Shown here one piece after another: positions 52,569-60,847 of a DNA stretch of 64,000 bases. The notes beneath the pieces were generated by a model. That model ran no database searches, was not told the origin of the DNA, and saw only the letters and a program-made list of their open reading frames with translations. The stretch covers positions 1-64,000 of the forward strand of contig JBAXTE010000002.1 of assembly GCA_037130365.1 (NCBI GenBank), in the 5' to 3' direction. The position numbers and the translations under genes are program-made. This DNA is from JBAXTE01 sp037130365. Lineage in GTDB: Bacteria > Bacteroidota > Bacteroidia > Bacteroidales > WCHB1-69. How positions within the stretch are numbered: the stretch's first letter is position 1; every line of letters begins with the position of its first letter.

Positions 52569-53315
52569 TTAATAACCGCCGTTTTGGATAAACCGATTGA
52601 GGTCATCGGAGCTTGAAGAAAATGTGAAAGCATTGTTTACTAAAAAGTAGTTTCCTTTATCAATTGTTCTACTATAAGCATATTTTGCAATCTCTAATTT
52701 TGAGCTGTCAAAGGAAAACAATTTTGCAATTTCGTATGATTGTCTGGAGGTGATATTGTTGTTTATCAATGCAGCTTTTGCAGTTTCCATTTTTGAAGAA
52801 TCGAATGATTTAGCAATGATGGTGTTTTTCAACATGTTGAATTCGTAATTACCCATTCCGTGATTGTTTTCGTAGTAACTATTGTTGTCGTTATAATGAT
52901 TTTCTCCGTAATTTCCATTGTTTCCAGATTCATTTTCTCCATAACTGTTGTGACCATAATTTCCATTTGAAATAGGAGTTTCTCTGATAATTTTATAACC
53001 AACATTTTTTCCTACTGTAGCTTCGATGTTTTTACTGGCTGGTATGAAGACATTTCCCGAGAAAATTAACCGGTCAAAATTGTTGTGATTATTGTGATTT
53101 GAATTACTTTTTTCGTAAACAGATACGATGTGATATCCTTTACTAATGTTTCTGATGTAATAACTCGAAGCATTGTTGTAAACGGAATAGTCGAAAATTA
53201 ATTTAAATGTCCTATTGCTATTTAATCGAATATTTAGGTTTGATGGGGAGCTAAAAGCAACAGTGTAGATTATTATCAATAAAACAGTTGCGATTATGTT
53301 TCTTTTTGTTTTCAT
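52569..53315 (-). CDS. DUF4476 protein
   Basis: 248 residues from the start at 53315. A strong Shine-Dalgarno (aggagg, 8 nt before it) decides for this start over a longer frame to 53375. The signal peptide is followed by a strand-rich domain, a low-complexity Asn/Gly/Tyr/His segment (NGNYGENHYNDNN), and the DUF4476 domain (FDSSKMETAKAALINNN, then LFSFDSSKLEIAKYAY and FSSSSDDLNRFI) at ~150-245. DUF4476 proteins are secreted and of unknown role. It is divergent from the DUF3307 gene. Confidence 0.85.
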   Translation of the reverse strand: MKTKRNIIATVLLIIIYTVAFSSPSNLNIRLNSNRTFKLIFDYSVYNNASSYYIRNISKGYHIVSVYEKSNSNHNNHNNFDRLIFSGNVFIPASKNIEATVGKNVGYKIIRETPISNGNYGHNSYGENESGNNGNYGENHYNDNNSYYENNHGMGNYEFNMLKNTIIAKSFDSSKMETAKAALINNNITSRQSYEIAKLFSFDSSKLEIAKYAYSRTIDKGNYFLVNNAFTFSSSSDDLNRFIQNGGY

Positions 53316-53412
53316 GACTTTTTTCCTCCTATATTTGTGATTTTTGAATTTCAGATTTTGAATATTTACAACCATTATGCCAATAAAAACAAAGTTGTAT
53401 TAAGTTCATTTT

Positions 53413-53444
53413 TTTGAAATGAATCTTGATTTTTTATATTTTTG
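53413..53444 (+). promoter_or_regulatory. Promoter of the DUF3307 gene
   Basis: TTTG (53413-53416) and TATTTTTG (53437-53444) are 20 nt apart; the chosen start lies 24 nt downstream. Confidence 0.7.
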
Positions 53445-53468
53445 CAAAAATCAATAATAAAATTCATT

Positions 53469-53855
53469 ATGGTTAAAATTTCTATACTCGTTTTCCTACA
53501 TCTTGTTGCTGATTTTTTGCTTCAAGGAAGCTATTTTAGCAAATTAAAAGCCACTAAAATCACATATTTATTGTTGCATGTGTTAATTTACACATTGCTT
53601 TTTGTGATATTAAGTCCACTGTTATTGTCATTAACATTTACTCAAGGCTTAATATTTAGTGGTATAAATGGAGGAATTCACCTTGTTGTTGATTTTCTTA
53701 CCAGCAAATTGAAACAAAAATTTTGGCAAAAAAATGAATCAATTTACGTTGCAATAATTACATTAGATGCTTTGATTCACATTGCAGTTTTGATTGCTAC
53801 TTACATTTACATTTTCCCCGAAGCTTTTAACACAATTCTTAATTTGGGCACTTAG
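53469..53855 (+). CDS. DUF3307 membrane protein
   Basis: 128 residues from the start at 53469; an alternative Met at 53442 lies within the -7 box. Three to four membrane helices are present, with ILVFLHLVADFLLQGSYFSKLK at the start and NGGIHLVVDFLTSKLKQ and ITLDALIHIAVLI further on. The repeated H-x-x-x-D pattern inside helices is characteristic of DUF3307. The function is unknown. Confidence 0.8.
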   Translation: MVKISILVFLHLVADFLLQGSYFSKLKATKITYLLLHVLIYTLLFVILSPLLLSLTFTQGLIFSGINGGIHLVVDFLTSKLKQKFWQKNESIYVAIITLDALIHIAVLIATYIYIFPEAFNTILNLGT

Positions 53856-53895
53856 TTTTTTTTATTTAAATGATAAAAATGTTTTTTTGTGTGAT

Positions 53896-53921
53896 TATAT
53901 TTCGTAGTTTTGCGAAATATA
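53896..53921 (+). promoter_or_regulatory. Palindromic operator around the -7 box of the arsenic-type cluster
   Basis: The perfect 9-nt arms TATATTTCG (53896-53904) and CGAAATATA (53913-53921) flank TAGTTTTG (53905-53912), a TAnnTTTG -7 box. A protein bound here would block the promoter. The ArsR gene is second in the downstream cluster. Confidence 0.7.
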
Positions 53922-53951
53922 AAAACGAATAAATATTTAAAACATAAAATA

Positions 53952-54191
53952 ATGAATATAAAAGTATTAGGCACCGGATGCAGTAATTGCAAAACCTTAG
54001 AAAAATCAGTATATAACGCATTAGCCGAAATGAATTATTCAGCTACGGTTGAAAAAGTTGAAGATATTCAAAAAATAATGGGATATGGAATTATGCGTAC
54101 TCCCGGATTAGTTATCGACGAAAAAGTAGTACTTAGCGGCAAAGTCCCATCAACAAAAGAATTGATTGAGTTGATTGAAAAAAACAAATAA
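53952..54191 (+). CDS. Mini-thioredoxin (Thioredoxin_3 / redox-active disulphide type)
   Basis: 79 residues. The active-site motif GTGCSNCKTLEKSV (CxxC near residue 9) is followed by the thioredoxin-like half with the cis-Pro in YGIMRTPGLVIDEKVV. These small proteins lie in arsenic, mercury and thiol-stress operons and reduce disulphides or pass metal-thiol groups. It is the first gene of the cluster, 3 nt from arsR. Confidence 0.88.
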   Translation: MNIKVLGTGCSNCKTLEKSVYNALAEMNYSATVEKVEDIQKIMGYGIMRTPGLVIDEKVVLSGKVPSTKELIELIEKNK

Positions 54192-54194
54192 TCA

Positions 54195-54494
54195 ATGACT
54201 GCTAAACCAAAATTCTCAGAGCAACAAGACGAAATTGCACGCTTATGCAAAGCCTTGGGACATCCAGCCCGAGTGTATATTATGGAGCGGTTGTCGTCTA
54301 TGCAATCCTGTTGCACCAGTGGCGAAATGATTGGAGACATTCCAATTGCTCGCTCTACATTGTCGCAACATCTCAAAGAACTAAAATATGCAGGATTGAT
54401 TCAAGGTGATATTGAGCCACCTATGATAAAATATTGCGTAAATAAACAAAATTGGGAATCAGCAAAATTGTTATTGAAGGACTTTTTAAAATAA
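54195..54494 (+). CDS. arsR: ArsR-family metalloregulator
   Basis: 99 residues with a winged helix: LCKALGHPARVYIMERL, then ARSTLSQHLKELKYAGLIQG as the recognition part. A Cys pair (QSCCTSGEM, near residue 37) sits just before it and could sense As(III) or a soft metal. It lies 3 nt behind the mini-thioredoxin gene. The palindrome at 53896-53921 is its likely operator. Confidence 0.88.
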   Translation: MTAKPKFSEQQDEIARLCKALGHPARVYIMERLSSMQSCCTSGEMIGDIPIARSTLSQHLKELKYAGLIQGDIEPPMIKYCVNKQNWESAKLLLKDFLK

Positions 54495-54526
54495 AATCAT
54501 CATTTGATAATCAAAAAAATGAATAT

Positions 54527-55051
54527 ATGAGAAAAATCAAAGCGTTAATTGGAATTATTGTTCTTTCGATGTTGATGTTTTCGTGCAACTCGGGAGCAAA
54601 AGAAAATACTCAAAAGAGTGATTCTTCAATTGTTGTTGTAGATACTTCTTCCGCGGTGTCAAATGATGCAGTTTCTAGTGGTGAGTCTCAATCTACAGTT
54701 GATGTAAAAGCGGATGTTCCAAAAATATTTATTTACAGCTTTCATGTTACGAACCGCTGTGCATCTTGTATTGCTATTGAAGAATCAACAAAAAAAGTAT
54801 TGAATACCTACTTTAAAAACGAAGTAAATAGTGGACAAATTAAACTGAATATTTTGAATGTTGATGATAAAGAAAACGAAAAAATTGCAGAAAAATATCA
54901 AGCTTTTGGATCTGGGTTGTTTGTAACCCGTTTGTTTAAAGGAAAAGAATCCACCACCGATTTAACTGGAGACGGATTTAAATATGCCAGAAACAAACAA
55001 GATAAGTTTATCGAAGTGCTTAAAGGAAAGATTCAGGAATACCTTAAATAA
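54527..55051 (+). CDS. ArsF-like thioredoxin-fold lipoprotein
   Basis: 174 residues. The lipobox is LSMLMFSCNS. A Ser/Val-rich linker leads to a thioredoxin-like domain with IYSFHVTNRCASCIAIEEST (RCxxC-type CxxC, near 80), LNILNVDDKENEKIAEKY and GSGLFVTRL. Annotation pipelines label this family nitrophenyl-compound nitroreductase subunit ArsF; the biochemical role is unsettled. It is paralogous to the next gene (12 nt downstream) and lipid-anchored where that one is not. Confidence 0.75.
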   Translation: MRKIKALIGIIVLSMLMFSCNSGAKENTQKSDSSIVVVDTSSAVSNDAVSSGESQSTVDVKADVPKIFIYSFHVTNRCASCIAIEESTKKVLNTYFKNEVNSGQIKLNILNVDDKENEKIAEKYQAFGSGLFVTRLFKGKESTTDLTGDGFKYARNKQDKFIEVLKGKIQEYLK

Positions 55052-55062
55052 AAAAAAATATT

Positions 55063-55497
55063 ATGAAAAAGTTTATCATCGTCGCTCTGGGTCTGTTTTT
55101 ATCGGTGCAACTATTTGCACAACAAAATGGAGATACCATTATTTCCAATAATTCTCAAAAAGTGAAGTTGAGAGTGCTTTATTTTCATATAGAACATCGA
55201 TGCAATACCTGCCATTCGATTGAAAAATATGTTCGTAAAACTCTTTTTGAAAATTTTAAAAATGAGATAGATAATGGCTTATTAGACTTGTCAATTATCA
55301 ATTGTGATGATTCTACCAATGCAGTAATCTCCAAAAAATATGATGCTTATGGAGCTACACTTGCAATAACTCCGTACAATATTAATGGTCAGGAACTTAA
55401 ATACGAAGATGTTACCGGTTGGGCTTTTAAAACCATTGGAAATACTGAACTGTTTATTACACAACTTAAAGAAAAAATTAATGGGTATTTGAAATAA
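55063..55497 (+). CDS. ArsF-like secreted thioredoxin-fold protein
   Basis: 144 residues with a signal peptide (FIIVALGLFLSVQLFAQQ). The core YFHIEHRCNTCHSIEKYVRK carries the same RCxxC motif as the upstream lipoprotein, then SIINCDDSTNAVISKKY. The two are tandem paralogs with different anchoring. They may relay electrons or thiols to the CcdA/ArsG-like transporter encoded downstream. The roles are inferred from context. Confidence 0.75.
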   Translation: MKKFIIVALGLFLSVQLFAQQNGDTIISNNSQKVKLRVLYFHIEHRCNTCHSIEKYVRKTLFENFKNEIDNGLLDLSIINCDDSTNAVISKKYDAYGATLAITPYNINGQELKYEDVTGWAFKTIGNTELFITQLKEKINGYLK

Positions 55498-55734
55498 AAA
55501 TATCACCCAAAAGACTTTACAGCCTTTCGATTTCACAAACTTTTTACTTCTAGACCTGCTTTACCACTAAGATATTTTTCTACCAGCATGCTAGGCAGAC
55601 TAAGTTCACTAAGAAACATTTATCTAACAGCTTGCTGGAAGACTAAGGTTACTTAATTCCTAATTCTTACTTCTTGATTCTGTATTTTTAATTCTTCTTT
55701 TCACTTTTCACGAAACATCTTTTCACTTTATCCT
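55498..55734. repeat. Spacer with ctaag- and acttctt-type word repeats
   Basis: accactaag / gactaagttcactaag words are followed by taattcttacttcttg-type words and cttttcacttttcac. No frame looks coding. The words cacttttcac and taattcttacttctt recur at 56680-56745, and the latter inverted at 38200-38230. Confidence 0.5.
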
Positions 55735-56439
55735 ATGGAATTTTTACAAAACATTATCGACGGAACAAATAATCCAATTTTGCTAGCCCTGCTTTTAGGC
55801 ATTATGACTGCAATTAGCCCTTGTCCGCTGGCAACAAATATTACGGCTATTGGATTTATAAGCAAGGACTTGGATAACAAAAAACGAATATTTTTCAATG
55901 GACTTTGGTACACGTTAGGACGCGCCATCAGCTATACAGCTCTAGGTGTAATTATTTATTTGGGAGCAAGTAAATTCTCAATTGCTAAGCTTTTCCAATC
56001 AAATGGTGAGAAATATTTAGGACCATTATTAATTCTGGTTGGAATATTAATGTTTGATTTTATCAAGATTAAATTTCCAGGCATGGGAGGATTAAGCGAT
56101 CGAATGCAGAATACAGGCAAAAAAGGGCGTTGGTGGAGCGCGTTATTATTGGGAATTGTTTTCGCCCTAGCATTTTGTCCATATAGCGGAGTGCTTTATT
56201 TTGGAATGTTGATGCCAATAACGGTAGCATCTCCATCGGGACTGTTTTTACCCCTTGTCTTTGCCATTGCAACTGGGTTACCAGTAATTATTGTTGCTTA
56301 TTTTCTGGCTTTTAGTATATCGAGTATTGGTGGATTTTATAACAAAGTGAAAATCTTTGAAAAATGGTTCCGAAGAGTGGTTGCTGTGGCTTTTATTCTA
56401 GTTGGATTTTATTATGTTTATATGTTCTATTTTAAATAA
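55735..56439 (+). CDS. CcdA/DsbD-type transporter (ArsG-like)
   Basis: 234 residues with six membrane segments. Two cysteines stand in the CcdA/DsbD positions: ISPCPLATNITAIG (near 30) and AFCPYSGVLYFGML (near 143). It should carry reducing equivalents across the membrane, or be the efflux permease named ArsG in some annotations. Its likely partners are the two CxxC proteins encoded just upstream. The stop codon lies inside an (AAT)9 tract. Confidence 0.8.
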   Translation: MEFLQNIIDGTNNPILLALLLGIMTAISPCPLATNITAIGFISKDLDNKKRIFFNGLWYTLGRAISYTALGVIIYLGASKFSIAKLFQSNGEKYLGPLLILVGILMFDFIKIKFPGMGGLSDRMQNTGKKGRWWSALLLGIVFALAFCPYSGVLYFGMLMPITVASPSGLFLPLVFAIATGLPVIIVAYFLAFSISSIGGFYNKVKIFEKWFRRVVAVAFILVGFYYVYMFYFK

Positions 56440-56461
56440 TAATAATAATAATAATAATAAT
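56435..56461. repeat. (AAT)9 microsatellite over a stop codon
   Basis: Nine perfect AAT units cover the TAA stop of the ArsG-like gene (56437-56439). Because the unit is 3 nt, slippage would not move the stop. The tract is followed by two copies of acaatttgaagatga-like words. Confidence 0.85.
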
Positions 56462-56750
56462 TTGAAGATGAGACAATTTGAAGATGATACAATTTGAATC
56501 CCGATTTAGATTTTGTAAGTTTTTTTGAACAAAAAAAGCCAACAAATCTTTATCGGGATGAAAATTAAGATAGCAATTGGCTTGGTGACTGAGTAACTAG
56601 GTGACTAGTAACCAGTCCCACATAGTTTACTTCCTTGCTTTACTTGTTTGCCTGAATTGCATCGCGCTCTTCTTTTCACGGAACCCTTTTCACATTTCAC
56701 GCTCTTTTTACTTCTTGCTTCTTAATTCTTACTTCTTAATTCTAAAAAAA
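56440..56750. other. Spacer with word-like repeats
   Basis: After the AAT tract come tttgaagatgagacaa / tttgaagatgatacaa, then ggtgactagtaacc and cttcttaattcttactt words. The reading frame that continues upstream of the ArsP-like start (to 56601) is made of this repeat and is not part of the gene. Confidence 0.5.
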
Positions 56751-57776
56751 ATGAATCTTTTAAAATCAAAACAATTTAAAATAACGCTTCTTTTGCTGCC
56801 AGTTTGGTTTGTGATTTATCACTATTTAGAGCCTTTGTCCAATTGGGTTGTATTCGATATGATTGGCATGACCAAAGGAGATCATTTAGCAGAAGCAATA
56901 TGGTTTTTGCTCTTTGAGTTTCCGAAAGTAATGCTTTTGCTCTCCTTAATTATTTTTGGAGTTGGAATAATCAGAACCTTTTTTACGCCAGAGCGAACCC
57001 GCAAAGCATTAGGCGGAAAAAAGACTATTGGCGGAAATATATTGGCATCGATGCTAGGAATTGTAACTCCGTTTTGTTCATGTTCGGCAATTCCTTTGTT
57101 TCTGGGATTTGTTGAAGCTGGCGTTCCGTTGGGAGTTACTTTTTCGTTTTTAATTGCGGCTCCCATGATAAACGAGGTTGCCATTGTATTGTTATATGGA
57201 ATGTTTGGTTGGAAAGTAGCATTGATTTACGTAAGCACAGGTCTTTTTATAGCAATTCTTTCGGGATGGATTATTGGATTGCTAAAGCTAGAAAAATGGG
57301 TAGAACCTTGGGTTTTTGAAGTAAAAGTGGGTAACAGCGGATTGGATGATGCACCTATTCAATTTTCGGATAGAATTAACTCTGGATTTGAAGCAGTAAA
57401 AGAAATTGTAGGAAAAGTTTGGTTGTATGTGCTCTTGGGAATAGCAGTTGGAGCAGGAGCCCATGGATTTGTTCCTGAAGAATTTATGGTGAGTATGATG
57501 GGTAAAGATGCCTGGTATTCAGTTCCTCTCTCAATATTAATCGGTATTCCTTTGTACTCGAATGCTGCTGGTATTGTGCCGATTGTTTCGGTGTTAATAG
57601 AAAAGGGTGCTTCACTTGGGACTTCTTTAGCATTTATGATGGCGGTAATTGGACTTTCGTTACCCGAAATGGTAATTCTCAGAAAAGTACTCAAACTCCC
57701 GTTAATATTTACTTTTATAGGAGTGGTTGGTGTTGGAATTATGATTGTTGGCTATTTGTTTAATTACATTTTTTGA
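56751..57776 (+). CDS. ArsP-like permease (DUF318 family)
   Basis: 341 residues from the start at 56751. About eight to ten membrane segments occur in two related halves. The signature Cys motif is LGIVTPFCSCSAIPLFLGF (near 105), then GVPLGVTFSFLIAAPMINEV. The second half has IPLYSNAAGIVPIVSVL and GTSLAFMMAVIGLSLPEM. The family (PF03773) includes ArsP, which exports organic trivalent arsenicals. As the last gene of the ArsR cluster it is probably the exporter; the natural substrate could be another thiol-reactive compound. Confidence 0.88.
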   Translation: MNLLKSKQFKITLLLLPVWFVIYHYLEPLSNWVVFDMIGMTKGDHLAEAIWFLLFEFPKVMLLLSLIIFGVGIIRTFFTPERTRKALGGKKTIGGNILASMLGIVTPFCSCSAIPLFLGFVEAGVPLGVTFSFLIAAPMINEVAIVLLYGMFGWKVALIYVSTGLFIAILSGWIIGLLKLEKWVEPWVFEVKVGNSGLDDAPIQFSDRINSGFEAVKEIVGKVWLYVLLGIAVGAGAHGFVPEEFMVSMMGKDAWYSVPLSILIGIPLYSNAAGIVPIVSVLIEKGASLGTSLAFMMAVIGLSLPEMVILRKVLKLPLIFTFIGVVGVGIMIVGYLFNYIF

Positions 57777-58370
57777 TGAAATAATTAAAGCTACTTAATG
57801 AAATAAATATAACTATCCGTTTTTTAAACTATTGATCAAGTTTTATGGCGCCGCAGGCGATGTAGTGAGCTTGCCGAACAATGGCAAATATAATTAACCC
57901 CGTGCTGGCCGCTGAGCCCGTCGAAGTGGAGCACGGGGTATAAATGAATGAAAAAAAAGACCGATTTAGGCGGAAAAATTGTTGCAAAGCAAAACTATTT
58001 TTATGACTAAATCATAATTAAGACACAAAAGGACAGTCATCAAAATAAATAAAACGGTATTCTCCATTTTTTAAATTGTATTTGCATGAGGGATAGGAGC
58101 GGATAGCCCACAGGAGCGAAGCGACGAGGACTATGAGCAAATAGCCCGACCTCGCCTTAATGTTTTAATTATTGTGAGCTGATAAATTGAAATTATTCGC
58201 TCATTTAAGTAAAAGTAGGCGAGGACATGCCCAAAAAAACGCAAAATCTTTCGTTATTTTATATAGTAAGAAATCAAGAGAAAATAATTCCCCAAAAATC
58301 AAGTAATTATATTTTTTGATACATATAAATTTATATATTTGCCAAAGAAAACTAATAAAAAAATCATAAT
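57777..58370. other. Long spacer with REP-like hairpin and structured element
   Basis: 57897-57906 / 57930-57939 is a perfect 10-bp stem (ACCCCGTGCT). Its loop contains gctgagcccgtcgaag, a dispersed intergenic motif in many bacteria. 58084-58230 is a second structured stretch: ggatagccca, atagcccgacc, then an 8-bp stem CCTCGCCT / AGGCGAGG (58150-58157, 58217-58224) with inner complementarity. A -7 box TATATTTG (58334-58341) precedes serC. No protein is encoded. Confidence 0.6.
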
Positions 58371-59444
58371 ATGAAAAAGGTACATAATTTTAATGCAGGC
58401 CCTTGCATTTTGCCTAAAGAAGCTATTGCAGCATCGATAGAAGCATTAAAAGATTTTGCTGGCACAGGAATGTCGGTAATAGAAATTTCTCATCGCACTA
58501 AAGAATGGGAAGCCATAATGGACGAATGTCGTGGGTTATGGAGAGAGTTATTAAACATCCCTGAAGAGTACGATGTGTTATTCCTTGGCGGTGGTGCAAG
58601 TTTGCAATTTTTAATGGTTCCAATGAATCTTTTAGAGAAAAAAGCAGCTTACCTCGAAACTGGAGTTTGGGCTAAAAAAGCACAAAAAGAATCGAAAGGA
58701 ATTGGCGAAACAATATGCGTAGCTTCATCTGCTGACAAAACATATTGCTATGTTCCTAAAAATTATGAAATTCCTGCTGATGCAGATTATTTCCATATTA
58801 CCACCAACAACACTATCTATGGAACTGAAATTCGTACCGATATGGATTGTCCAGTTACGTTAGTTGCGGATATGTCGTCTGATATTATGAGTCGTCCGGT
58901 TGATGTTGCTAAATACGGATTAATTTACGGTGGAGCACAAAAGAATGTAGGTCCTGCTGGAGTTACATTTGTGATTGTACGTAAGGATATCTTAGGAAAA
59001 GTTTCTCGTTACATTCCTACCATGTTGGATTACAGAACGCATGCAGGTGAAGATTCAATGTTTAACACACCTCCAGTATTTGCTATTTATGTGATGACAC
59101 AAACATTAAAATGGATTAAAAACTTAGGTGGTTTAAAAGCAATTCAGAAAATTAACGAAGAAAAAGCAGCGTTGCTTTACAACGAAATCGATCGCAATTC
59201 GATGTTTATTGGCACTGCAGCAAAAGAAGATCGTTCACTCATGAACATTTGCTTTGTAATGAATGAAAATTACAAAGAAAAAGAAGCAGATTTTATGGCG
59301 TTTGCTAAAGAGCGCAATATGATTGGCATTAAAGGACACCGCTCTGTAGGTGGATTCCGTGCTTCTACATACAATGCTTGTCCAATTGAAAGCGTTCAAG
59401 CATTGGTTGATTGTATGAAAGAATTTGAAAAACTAAACGCATAA
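58371..59444 (+). CDS. serC: Phosphoserine aminotransferase
   Basis: 357 residues, the family length. It has NFNAGPCILPKEA at the start, SHRTKEW, FLGGGASLQFLMVPMNLL, HITTNNTIYGTE, ADMSSDIMSRPVD and the PLP-lysine region YGGAQKNVGPAGV (Lys near 194). RASTYNACPIESVQ closes the protein. It converts 3-phosphohydroxypyruvate to phosphoserine, and works with the downstream serA product; a terminator sits between the two genes. Confidence 0.97.
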   Translation: MKKVHNFNAGPCILPKEAIAASIEALKDFAGTGMSVIEISHRTKEWEAIMDECRGLWRELLNIPEEYDVLFLGGGASLQFLMVPMNLLEKKAAYLETGVWAKKAQKESKGIGETICVASSADKTYCYVPKNYEIPADADYFHITTNNTIYGTEIRTDMDCPVTLVADMSSDIMSRPVDVAKYGLIYGGAQKNVGPAGVTFVIVRKDILGKVSRYIPTMLDYRTHAGEDSMFNTPPVFAIYVMTQTLKWIKNLGGLKAIQKINEEKAALLYNEIDRNSMFIGTAAKEDRSLMNICFVMNENYKEKEADFMAFAKERNMIGIKGHRSVGGFRASTYNACPIESVQALVDCMKEFEKLNA

Positions 59445-59526
59445 TTTTTTGTATATCATATTCTATAAAATCAATTTTATGATTCTAAGCCAAAAGGGTG
59501 AAAATTGATTTTTGTTTAGAAATAAT

Positions 59527-59557
59527 AAGGAGAGGTTGTTTTTCAACTTCTCCTTTT
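59527..59557 (+). terminator. Intrinsic terminator after serC
   Basis: A 12-bp stem with one G-U pair (aaggagaggttg / caacttctcctt, arms 59527-59538 and 59544-59555) and a 5-nt loop of T, then TT. It may be a partial attenuator, as serA follows in the same direction. Confidence 0.65.
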
Positions 59558-59592
59558 CACAGAGATATAAATAAACATAAATACATAAAACA

Positions 59593-60516
59593 ATGACAAA
59601 AGTATTAGTTGCAACCGATAAGCCTTTTGCAAAGGTAGCCGTTGATGGCATTAGAAAAGTAGTTGAAACCGCTGGTTTTGAGTTGGTATTGTTAGAAAAA
59701 TACACATCTCAAGACGAGTTTAAAGCAGCAGTTGCTGAGGTAGATGCTGTAATTATTCGTTCGGATATTGCTTCGAAAGAGATTGTTGATGCAGCCAAAA
59801 ATCTTAAAATTATTGTTAGAGCAGGTGCTGGTTACGATAATATCGACCTTGCAGCATGTACCGAAAAGGGTGTTGTTGCAATGAATACTCCTGGCCAGAA
59901 CTCTAATGCTGTGGCAGAATTAGCCCTTGGTATGATGGTTATGGCTGCTCGTAATAACTACGATGGCACTTCGGGAACGGAGCTAAGTGGTAAAAAACTT
60001 GGAATCCATGCTTACGGGAATGTTGGTCGCTTAGTAGCAAAAATAGCAAAAGGTTTTGGAATGGAAATTTATGCTTTTGATGCATTTGTTTCTGATGAAG
60101 CAATTAAAGCCGATGGCGCTATTCCTGTTTCGTCTGTTGAAGAACTTTATTCTACCTGTCAATATGTTTCTTTACATATTCCTGCAACAGCAGAAACAAA
60201 AAAATCGATAAACCATAGCTTACTCTCAAAAATGCCAAAAGGTGCTACTTTGATTAATACAGCTCGTGCAGAAGTAATAAACGAAGAAGAATTGGCTGCA
60301 ATAATTGCAGAACGTCCTGATTTTAAATACTATTCGGATATTGAGCCTAAAGATAAAACTTTGTTCAATCCAGAATTTAAAAACAGATATTTTTTCACTC
60401 CTAAAAAAATGGGAGCTCAAACCTCAGAAGCTAATATTAATGCAGGGATTGCTGCTGCAAACCAAATTGTTGGTTTTATTAACACTGGGGATAAAAAATT
60501 CCAAGTAAATAAATAG
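59593..60516 (+). CDS. serA: D-3-phosphoglycerate dehydrogenase (short, lysine type)
   Basis: 307 residues, without the ACT domain. It has ADAVIIRSD-like EVDAVIIRSDIASKEI, VRAGAGYDNIDL, the NAD loop GIHAYGNVGRLVAKIAKG, NTARAEVINEEEL with the catalytic Arg, and DIEPKD with Glu. The usual catalytic His (TPH) is Lys here (FFTPKKMGAQT). That matches the short type IIIK PGDH known from Entamoeba and Bacteroidota. It makes 3-phosphohydroxypyruvate, the substrate for SerC encoded just upstream. Confidence 0.93.
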   Translation: MTKVLVATDKPFAKVAVDGIRKVVETAGFELVLLEKYTSQDEFKAAVAEVDAVIIRSDIASKEIVDAAKNLKIIVRAGAGYDNIDLAACTEKGVVAMNTPGQNSNAVAELALGMMVMAARNNYDGTSGTELSGKKLGIHAYGNVGRLVAKIAKGFGMEIYAFDAFVSDEAIKADGAIPVSSVEELYSTCQYVSLHIPATAETKKSINHSLLSKMPKGATLINTARAEVINEEELAAIIAERPDFKYYSDIEPKDKTLFNPEFKNRYFFTPKKMGAQTSEANINAGIAAANQIVGFINTGDKKFQVNK

Positions 60517-60534
60517 AATTCGCGAGAGTTTAGA

Positions 60535-60582
60535 AAGAAGGAGGAGCAATTTGTCGAAAGATAAATTGCTCCTCCTTCTTTT
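60535..60582 (+). terminator. Strong intrinsic terminator after serA
   Basis: A perfect 18-bp stem (arms 60535-60552 and 60563-60580, aagaaggaggagcaattt) with a 10-nt loop is followed by TT. It lies 18 nt after serA and closes the serine unit. Confidence 0.9.
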
Positions 60583-60847
60583 GAATAGAGAAATGGCACT
60601 TTTTGAGAAGTTTATAAACATTGACCAAATGGCTACTAATCTGAAAAAACAATTTCTGATCAATAATTAGAAATTGGTCGAGTTTGGATTTATTTATAAT
60701 TGATTTTTTTTTGAGTAATTGCACTAAATCATATTAACATACAGGATTAATCATGATTACGAGAACTTATTTCACGAAAAATCTTTTCGCAATTCACGTT
60801 CTATTAATCAATTAATATTGTAATTTTGCGCTAACAATCAAATAGAA
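60583..60847. other. Spacer before the YitT gene
   Basis: The -7 box TAATTTTG (60821-60828) lies 19 nt before the YitT start. The rest shows nothing of note. Confidence 0.4.
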
